DNA of 11,117 nucleotides from Vulcanimicrobiota bacterium (GTDB lineage: Bacteria > Vulcanimicrobiota > Vulcanimicrobiia > Vulcanimicrobiales > Vulcanimicrobiaceae). Numbering within the stretch: the stretch's first letter is position 1; the number at the start of each line of letters is the position of its first letter. The translations under genes and the position numbers were made by a program. The notes beneath the pieces were generated by a model that was not told the origin of the DNA, ran no database searches, and saw nothing but the letters and a program-made list of their open reading frames with translations. Positions 6,423 to 11,117 of this stretch are shown here, piece after piece. Location: contig JABEUW010000101.1 of NCBI GenBank assembly GCA_013043945.1, positions 1 through 11,117 of the forward strand, read 5' to 3'.

Positions 6423-7365
6423 ATCACCGCGAAGCAGAGAATTGGCCCTCGGTATCGACCTCGGAGCGAGTAAACTACGCATGACCTACGCGGTTGCAAC
6501 GCCCGAAGGGCCGCGCATCGAAGCGGTAACATCTCGCGAGCGAAGCGACGATTGCAGCGATGACTGGATAGCCACGATGCTCGACGAGATGCGCGCCGAT
6601 CTTGGAGCTCGCACCCGATCCTGCTCGATGGCACTCGGCTCGGAGGAGGCCACCGTCGATGCAATGACGCTCCCCGATCTGTCGTATCGCGACCGGTTGG
6701 ACGTGGCAAACATCGAAGCGCAGCGACGATATCCGGACTGGAAGAGCAGGTTGATTCGACTCTTTCCAACGCAGGTTGCGGGAAGTTTCGCACTGGTGAC
6801 CGCTCAGAGCTCGGCAATCCTTCAGAGAAAAAGGATCGTTGCGAAAGCCGGTCTTCGGCTTTCGATGCTGGGTATCGAAGGAATGGTATGGAATCGATTC
6901 TCCTCGCGTAGTACGGCCGTCGTCGATATCGGTACGAGCTCGACGCGGATTCACACCGCCGACCGTGGGATACCGAGGGTTACGTGCTATCCCGTGGGTG
7001 GGAGAGCCGTTACCCGGGAGATGGCGCGGGAGCTGAGCATCGACGAACGCTCTGCAGAACGGAGAAAACGCATTCTCGGGTCGGCGGGCAGCGGCGAGCG
7101 GATTATCGGGGCGCTAGCCACCTGGATCGGCGAGCGTTTCGACCCGAGTGAGTCCGCCCTGCAAGAGCAGGTGCTGCTCGTTGGGAACGGCAGTCGATTG
7201 CCCGAGATCCGTCGCCTTCTCGCCGACCGCATCCCACAACGGGCGTGGCTTGCAGCATGCAATGAGTTCGAGCGCTCACGATATCCCGAAGATATACGAC
7301 GAGCCGCGTTCTCGGATTGGGCATTCTCGATCGCTCTTGCTTCGATAGGCGAGCGCCAATCGTGA
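6412..7365 (+). CDS. pilM: Type IV pilus assembly protein PilM (actin-like ATPase)
   Basis: Cytoplasmic actin-fold protein that binds the N-terminus of PilN and links the alignment complex to the motor. The 317 residues show phosphate-1 motif GIDLGASKLRM (14-24), phosphate-2 VVDIGTSSTRI (170-180), PVGGRAVTREMARELSI (194-210) and adenosine motif LLVGNGSRLPEI (255-266). The GG-x-x-x-T-R-E-M-A block followed by DERSAERRK is typical of PilM as opposed to other actin-like proteins. It is slightly shorter than the usual 350 or so residues. ATG 6412 overlaps the peptidase gene by 11 bases; an in-frame upstream ATG at 6334 would add 26 residues with no PilM similarity. Its stop overlaps the pilN GTG by four bases. 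Confidence 0.9.
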   Translation: MPSKSPRSRELALGIDLGASKLRMTYAVATPEGPRIEAVTSRERSDDCSDDWIATMLDEMRADLGARTRSCSMALGSEEATVDAMTLPDLSYRDRLDVANIEAQRRYPDWKSRLIRLFPTQVAGSFALVTAQSSAILQRKRIVAKAGLRLSMLGIEGMVWNRFSSRSTAVVDIGTSSTRIHTADRGIPRVTCYPVGGRAVTREMARELSIDERSAERRKRILGSAGSGERIIGALATWIGERFDPSESALQEQVLLVGNGSRLPEIRRLLADRIPQRAWLAACNEFERSRYPEDIRRAAFSDWAFSIALASIGERQS

Positions 7366-7940
7366 ATCTCCTCGCATCCCCGTGGTCGGAGCTCGTCGAA
7401 CGAACGGCGATCGTTCTCGGGAAAAAGAGTCTCCGTACTCCGCTCGTCGCTCTGGTTGCGAGCATGTTGCTCGCGACGATCGGCAACTCGACGATCGCCG
7501 CTCAGGTTGCCCAAGCCTCCCAGAATGAAGCGATCGTAAGCGGCGAGCGGGCGGCATTGGATCGCGAACTCGTTGCGGCGCACGTGCGCGAGCGACGGCT
7601 GAAGAGCGACATCGCACTGGTCCGACGTATAGCGGCGATCGAACGCAACGACCGACGCATGCTCGAATCCGTAGCTGCCGTTGCAAACGCTACTCCAAAA
7701 AGCGTCTGGTTCGTCGCCCTCACGATCGATCGTCGCACCCTTACGATTCAGGCAAAGACCGACTCCTTCGCCGCGATCACGACGATGCTCCGAGCTACCT
7801 CGCAGCAACACCTCCCCCTGCTTCCACGGGTCCGTTCGGTCCTTCGATCTGCCGATGTCGTACATCCCATTCTCGCCTTTACGATGGAAATTCAGCAAAC
7901 GCCCCGCGCTGTAGATCGAGGTCTCCATGATCGAACGTAG
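7362..7940 (+). CDS. pilN: Type IV pilus inner-membrane protein PilN
   Basis: Bitopic inner-membrane protein that pairs with PilO and binds PilM through a short cytoplasmic peptide. With GTG 7362 as start the protein begins MNLLASPWSE, close to the INLLPWR peptide that PilN inserts into PilM. This decides the start against the upstream ATG at 7317. A membrane helix follows at about 26-48, then a charged helical or coiled-coil stretch (about 50-100), then a small beta-alpha domain with SVWFVALTIDRRTLTIQAKT (114-133) and SFAAITTMLRAT, as in the PilN ferredoxin-like fold. The protein has 192 residues, near the family norm. The start overlaps the pilM stop as GTGA, and the 3' end overlaps pilO by 14 bases. 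Confidence 0.87.
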   Translation: MNLLASPWSELVERTAIVLGKKSLRTPLVALVASMLLATIGNSTIAAQVAQASQNEAIVSGERAALDRELVAAHVRERRLKSDIALVRRIAAIERNDRRMLESVAAVANATPKSVWFVALTIDRRTLTIQAKTDSFAAITTMLRATSQQHLPLLPRVRSVLRSADVVHPILAFTMEIQQTPRAVDRGLHDRT

Positions 7941-8493
7941 TGCGCTCGTTCTCTATGCCGTTGCCATCGGAGTCGCTCTGGCCTTTTACGTCGGGCCGTT
8001 TCGGCACGCTGCAGCTCGTATCGCGAGCGACGCCGCCGTTTCCAAGCGCGATCAGAGCGTTATTGACGAGGATCGTCGGCTTCTACGACAGGCTTCGGCG
8101 CTACGATCGCTTCAAGATCGCGTACGCAGTGCGATACGCTCTCCACTTCAGGCCGATAGCTCCGGGAAAGGGCAGGCTGGTTTCTTCGAGCGGCTTCATG
8201 CAGTTGCCCGAGGACAGAGCGTTACCTTAACGACGATCCTTCAGGGCACGGAGAAATCGGCGACATCGAAAGCCTCGCTCGCGAGCATGCCGATGAAGGT
8301 GACGGTCGTGGGGAGGCTTTCGGGGGTATTGCGATTTCTCTCAGCGATCGACGCAAGCGTCGGCCTCGTCGATTTTGGTGAGATCGAAATACATCCGGCG
8401 ACCGTGAAGGAGGGAGATGCGAGCGCGGTCGCCGTTCGCATCAGTGGAACGTTTTTGAAGGTACGTACGCCGGAAGGAATGGGAGACCGATGA
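7927..8493 (+). CDS. pilO: Type IV pilus inner-membrane protein PilO
   Basis: Bitopic partner of PilN in the inner-membrane alignment complex. The 188 residues have a short cytoplasmic tip, one membrane helix (about 5-22, ALVLYAVAIGVALAFYVGPF), a charged coiled-coil stretch (about 35-70, RDQSVIDEDRRLLRQASALR), and a periplasmic ferredoxin-like domain (about 85-178). That domain includes FFERLHAVARGQSVTLTTI, MKVTVVGRLSGVLRFLSAI and the VDFGEIEI strand. This order is the PilO pattern. Sequence identity to named PilO proteins looks low, so the call leans partly on gene order between pilN and pilP. ATG 7927 has GAGG six bases upstream. Confidence 0.85.
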   Translation: MIERSALVLYAVAIGVALAFYVGPFRHAAARIASDAAVSKRDQSVIDEDRRLLRQASALRSLQDRVRSAIRSPLQADSSGKGQAGFFERLHAVARGQSVTLTTILQGTEKSATSKASLASMPMKVTVVGRLSGVLRFLSAIDASVGLVDFGEIEIHPATVKEGDASAVAVRISGTFLKVRTPEGMGDR

Positions 8494-8954
8494 GGTTGCC
8501 GACAGCATACGATGCGCGTTCGATCCTTACGGCCATCGGCAGCACGCTGTGCATCGCCGCCGTCTTCCTCGCACCGCTCGCCGCATCGCAGCCGACGATC
8601 CCATTGGAGTCGGCGCGCGAGCGCTCCGAGCACCAACCGGTCCCGACGTTATCCTTCGATCGAAAGAGGTTATTGAAGAGCCTGACGTTGCTGCGCGATC
8701 CGTTCGTCGAACCTGCCGATATCGCCGCTCGCATGCACGACGAGCGAGCTGCACATGCCGGCGATTCCGGACTGGTTGTCGAGGGAATCATCGTCGGTAA
8801 GCATCCGCGGGCGCTCGTGCGAATCGGCACGACCGAGCAAATCGTGGCGGCAGGAGATCTTCTTGACGGCGACACGATTAGCGAGATCGAGAGCGACGGA
8901 ATCCGCTTCTCATCGGGGCGTCTGGTACACCCCGCGCAGGGAAACCCGCAGTGA
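8490..8954 (+). CDS. pilP: PilP-like periplasmic alignment protein
   Basis: Links the PilN/PilO complex to the secretin. The 154 residues carry an N-terminal hydrophobic segment (about 12-32), a linker, the RDPFVEP motif (69-75) seen in PilP/GspC-type proteins just before the folded part, and a beta-rich HR-like domain (about 94-147: GLVVEGIIVGKHPRALVRIG, then QIVAAGDLLDGDTISEIESD). Classical PilP is a lipoprotein. Here Cys21 follows S-T-L, which is not a lipobox, so the protein is more likely held by a membrane anchor like GspC, or is secreted. ATG 8490 overlaps pilO as ATGA, with GGGAG just upstream. Its stop overlaps the secretin start. Confidence 0.83.
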   Translation: MRLPTAYDARSILTAIGSTLCIAAVFLAPLAASQPTIPLESARERSEHQPVPTLSFDRKRLLKSLTLLRDPFVEPADIAARMHDERAAHAGDSGLVVEGIIVGKHPRALVRIGTTEQIVAAGDLLDGDTISEIESDGIRFSSGRLVHPAQGNPQ

Positions 8955-10324
8955 TGCGTCGCTCTATCGGTTCGCTCGTCGTGCTCCTTTGGTGCCTGGG
9001 CCCGGCTGCAGCTTCCGGCAAAGCGATCTCGCTAGAGATCTCCGATGCCCCCTTAGTCGAGGTGTTGGCGATGTTCGGCGCGGTAGGGCACGAAAATATC
9101 ATTGCCGATACCAGCGTGCCGAACCGCCGCATTAGCGTCCACCTCAAGAATATACCGTTCGATCAAGCCTTCAACGCCGTCTTGCAAGCGAATGCGCTCA
9201 CGGAACGTCGCGTCGGTTCGGTAACCATCGTCGGCAGCGAGGAAGAGATGGCCAGACGCTTCCCGGATGCCGCCGATTCGCAGGATCGTACGGTAGCGCT
9301 CGCACTGCATCGCGCGGATGCTCTCCGTATCGTTGCCTCGGTGCGACCGGCTCTCGATACCCGGTTAACGATGATCGCCGACGAGCGTGCGGGGCGCGTT
9401 ATCATCTCTGGAACGAACGCTTCGGTTGCGCGAGCGGTGGCGCTCATCAAAATTCTCGACGAGCCTACAGGGCGACAGGGTGCGGGCCGATTCGCCCTCC
9501 GGTATATTCGCGCCGACGAAGCAAAGGCGACGCTGGCGATCGTCCTCGCTCGCGCCGTTGTCGCCGTCGATAGCATGCATAATGCGCTCATTGTCTCCGG
9601 GAATGCCACTTTAATCCGGCGCGTCGGGCGCCTTGTCGCGCAGCTCGATCGTCCGAGCCCGCAGGTCCTCTTTGAAGTGCGCGTCATCGACCTGACGCCG
9701 ATAAACGACCAAAGTAATTTCGGCCTCGAATTCGGCGGGCTCGATCTTGGCGGCCAACCGATTCCAGCGGCCGCTACCTATGCGTTTTCCGGCCGAAGCA
9801 TACCGCTCAACGTCAAACTCAATGCCTTGCTTAGCGAGGGTCGCGCCCGCATTCTTGCCACACCGAAAATCCTCACCCTTAGCGACCGGATTGCGAAGTT
9901 ACATATCGGAGCAACCTACCCGATTGCAACCAACGGATCGGTTTTCGGCTCCCAGAGCGTGCAATATATCGATATCGGGGTGAAGTTAAAAATCCGCGCG
10001 ACGATCGGGCGTAGCGGAAGCGTGATCGCCGATATTCACCCGCAATACAGCGAGATACTGGGATTCACCGCGCAGAACTTTCCGATCATCGCCAACCGGC
10101 GGCTCGACTCCACGCTTCGCGTCCGCAACGGTGAAACGATCGTACTCGGGGGACTCCTGCGCGATGTCAGCAGCGAAACGGTGCAACGCATTCCTTTCCT
10201 CTCGCAGATTCCGATTCTCGGGTCGTTCTTCGCCAACAAGGCAACCAGCCACGAACGCGACGAGATCGTCTTCCTCATCACCCCGCACGTGATCGTTCCC
10301 GGCGCGACGCCGCCTTCGAAGTAG
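8954..10324 (+). CDS. pilQ: Secretin, PilQ-like outer-membrane pore
   Basis: Forms the multimeric outer-membrane channel through which the pilus passes. The 456 residues are: signal peptide (1 to about 22, RRSIGSLVVLLWCLGPAAAS); STN-type domain (about 27-80); N-domain (about 113-171); a second secretin N-domain (about 178-234); and the secretin beta-barrel (about 237-447). The barrel contains LLSEGRARILATPKILTLSD, GETIVLGGLLRD (393-404) and IPFLSQIPILGSFF (413-426), the classic V/I-P-x-L-x-x-I-P-x-L-G motif. It ends in ERDEIVFLITPHVI. It is shorter than many PilQ proteins because the N-terminal AMIN (peptidoglycan-binding) domains are absent. ATG 8954 makes TGATG with the pilP stop; GTG 8951 would add one residue. 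Confidence 0.93.
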   Translation: MRRSIGSLVVLLWCLGPAAASGKAISLEISDAPLVEVLAMFGAVGHENIIADTSVPNRRISVHLKNIPFDQAFNAVLQANALTERRVGSVTIVGSEEEMARRFPDAADSQDRTVALALHRADALRIVASVRPALDTRLTMIADERAGRVIISGTNASVARAVALIKILDEPTGRQGAGRFALRYIRADEAKATLAIVLARAVVAVDSMHNALIVSGNATLIRRVGRLVAQLDRPSPQVLFEVRVIDLTPINDQSNFGLEFGGLDLGGQPIPAAATYAFSGRSIPLNVKLNALLSEGRARILATPKILTLSDRIAKLHIGATYPIATNGSVFGSQSVQYIDIGVKLKIRATIGRSGSVIADIHPQYSEILGFTAQNFPIIANRRLDSTLRVRNGETIVLGGLLRDVSSETVQRIPFLSQIPILGSFFANKATSHERDEIVFLITPHVIVPGATPPSK

Positions 10325-10329
10325 CGGCA

Positions 10330-10350
10330 GGCGCCCCGAGCGCCGGGGCC
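10330..10350 (+). terminator. GC-rich hairpin between pilQ and aroC, no T tract
   Basis: Two mutually exclusive stems are possible: GGCGC (10330-10334) with GCGCC (10340-10344), or GCCCC (10333-10337) with GGGGC (10345-10349). No run of T follows, so it is not a standard intrinsic terminator. It may slow or attenuate read-through from the pilus operon into aroC, or simply reflect high GC content. Confidence 0.25.
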
Positions 10351-10363
10351 GTAGCCTAGCCCT

Positions 10364-11117
10364 ATGTTCCGCTACCTTACCGCCGGGGAATCGCATGGCC
10401 CCGCGCTCGTCGGCATCCTCGACGGGCTTCCCGCCGGTCTGCGCCTCGATGTCGAACGCATCGACGAGGAACTCCGCAAGCGCCAGGGTGGGCACGGGCG
10501 CGGCGGGCGCATGAAGATCGAGAGCGATCGCATCGAATTTCTCGCCGGGCTCCGGGGCGGCCTCACGCTCGGCTCGCCGATCGCCGTCAGCATTCGCAAT
10601 CGCGATTTCGAGAACGTGCGCGCGTTGATGGATCCGCTCACCGGTGCGGGCAAGCCGCTCACCAATCCGCGCCCCGGCCACGCCGATTACGCCGGTGCCC
10701 TGAAATACGGCCACCGCGATCTGCGCAACGTGCTCGAACGCGCGAGCGCCCGCGAGACCGCCATGCGCGTCGCGCTCGGCGCGATCTGCGCGCAGTTCCT
10801 CGAAGCGCTCGGCATCACCACCGCCTCCTACGTCGCGCAGATCGGCAGCGTCCTCGCCCCGGAGATCGATGCGATCGATCGCGAGCGTATCGAAAGCAGC
10901 GCGGTGCGCTGCCCCGATGCTGCCAGCAGCGAGCGCATGATCGCGCTGATCGATGCCGCGAAGGCCTCCGGCGATACGCTCGGCGGGCGCTACGCCGTCG
11001 TCGTGGAGGGCATGCCGGTCGGCATCGGCAGCAATCGCCAGCCCGGAAACCGGCTCGATGGCATTCTCGCGGGCGCCCTCATGTCGATGCAGACGGTCAA
11101 AGCGGTTGAAGTGGGGC
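10364..11117 (+). CDS. aroC: Chorismate synthase, 3' end outside window
   Basis: Last enzyme of the shikimate pathway: converts 5-enolpyruvylshikimate-3-phosphate to chorismate with reduced FMN. The 251 codons present have no stop. Landmarks are TAGESHGPAL (6-15), KRQGGHGRGGRMKIESD (39-55), LGSPIAVSIRNRDFENV (69-85), PRPGHADYAGALKYGHRDLR (102-121) and ERASARETAMRVALG (125-139), the standard family signatures; LDGILAGALMSMQTVKAVEVG runs to the edge. The usual Trp pair in the DWxNW segment is Phe and Val here (DFENV). ATG 10364 lies 39 bases after pilQ with no clear ribosome binding site. Base composition is richer in GC than the pilus operon. Proteobacteria often have other shikimate genes (aroK, aroB) after pilQ; aroC here is a variant of that arrangement. 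Confidence 0.96.
   Translation, partial: MFRYLTAGESHGPALVGILDGLPAGLRLDVERIDEELRKRQGGHGRGGRMKIESDRIEFLAGLRGGLTLGSPIAVSIRNRDFENVRALMDPLTGAGKPLTNPRPGHADYAGALKYGHRDLRNVLERASARETAMRVALGAICAQFLEALGITTASYVAQIGSVLAPEIDAIDRERIESSAVRCPDAASSERMIALIDAAKASGDTLGGRYAVVVEGMPVGIGSNRQPGNRLDGILAGALMSMQTVKAVEVG

Noticed and set aside
6987..7928. Open frame of 313 codons on the - strand opposite pilM and pilN
   Set aside because: Both + strand genes have clear family motifs and coupled starts. The antisense translation is rich in Arg and Cys and has no visible domain.
1..11117. CRISPR arrays, insertion sequences or phage genes
   Set aside because: No regularly spaced repeats, transposase motifs or phage proteins were found. 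Almost all of the sequence is occupied by the pilus operon and aroC.

Overview
The window is a stretch of GC-rich bacterial chromosome. It carries one long, tightly packed type IV pilus (T4P) operon on the + strand, from about 255 to 10324. A partial tRNA-Ser(GGA) gene on the - strand lies upstream, and the start of chorismate synthase (aroC) lies downstream. The secretin and the PilM-N-O-P alignment genes imply a cell with an outer membrane. The sigma factor in the operon belongs to the SigB/SigF/WhiG-like group, which is better known from Gram-positives and cyanobacteria than from Proteobacteria. Together with the aroC neighbour and the divergent proteins, this suggests a poorly cultured diderm lineage outside Proteobacteria. 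Eremiobacterota/WPS-2 or a similar lineage is my guess; nothing in the sequence proves it.

Layout: tRNA-Ser (1-71, -); leader with an AT-rich patch (72-254); extension ATPase PilB/GspE-like (255-1280); retraction ATPase PilT-like (1280-2266); inner-membrane platform PilC/GspF (2259-3479); sigma-70 family sigma factor (3476-4147); prepilin (4172-4672); CcdA/DsbD-like six-helix membrane protein (4675-5286); TPR-like protein with an N-terminal hydrophobic segment (5286-5813); short prepilin peptidase (5820-6422); PilM (6412-7365); PilN (7362-7940); PilO (7927-8493); PilP (8490-8954); secretin PilQ (8954-10324); aroC (10364 to window end, partial).

Most neighbouring pilus genes overlap by 1-14 bases, so the block looks like one translationally coupled transcript. 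It encodes almost a whole T4P machine. PilB and PilT drive assembly and retraction at the PilC platform. The peptidase matures the pilin. PilM-N-O-P join the inner-membrane motor to the PilQ pore. Only one pilin is present and no minor pilins are seen.

The most unusual part is the insert between the motor genes and the peptidase. It holds a dedicated sigma factor, a two-cysteine pilin, a likely thiol/disulfide electron-transfer membrane protein and an uncharacterised TPR-like protein. A plausible reading, which is inference, is a self-contained pilus or DNA-uptake regulon with its own sigma factor and perhaps redox control of the pilin. Several components are pared down: PilB lacks the N-terminal domain and the zinc motif, the peptidase lacks the methyltransferase domain, and the secretin lacks an AMIN domain.
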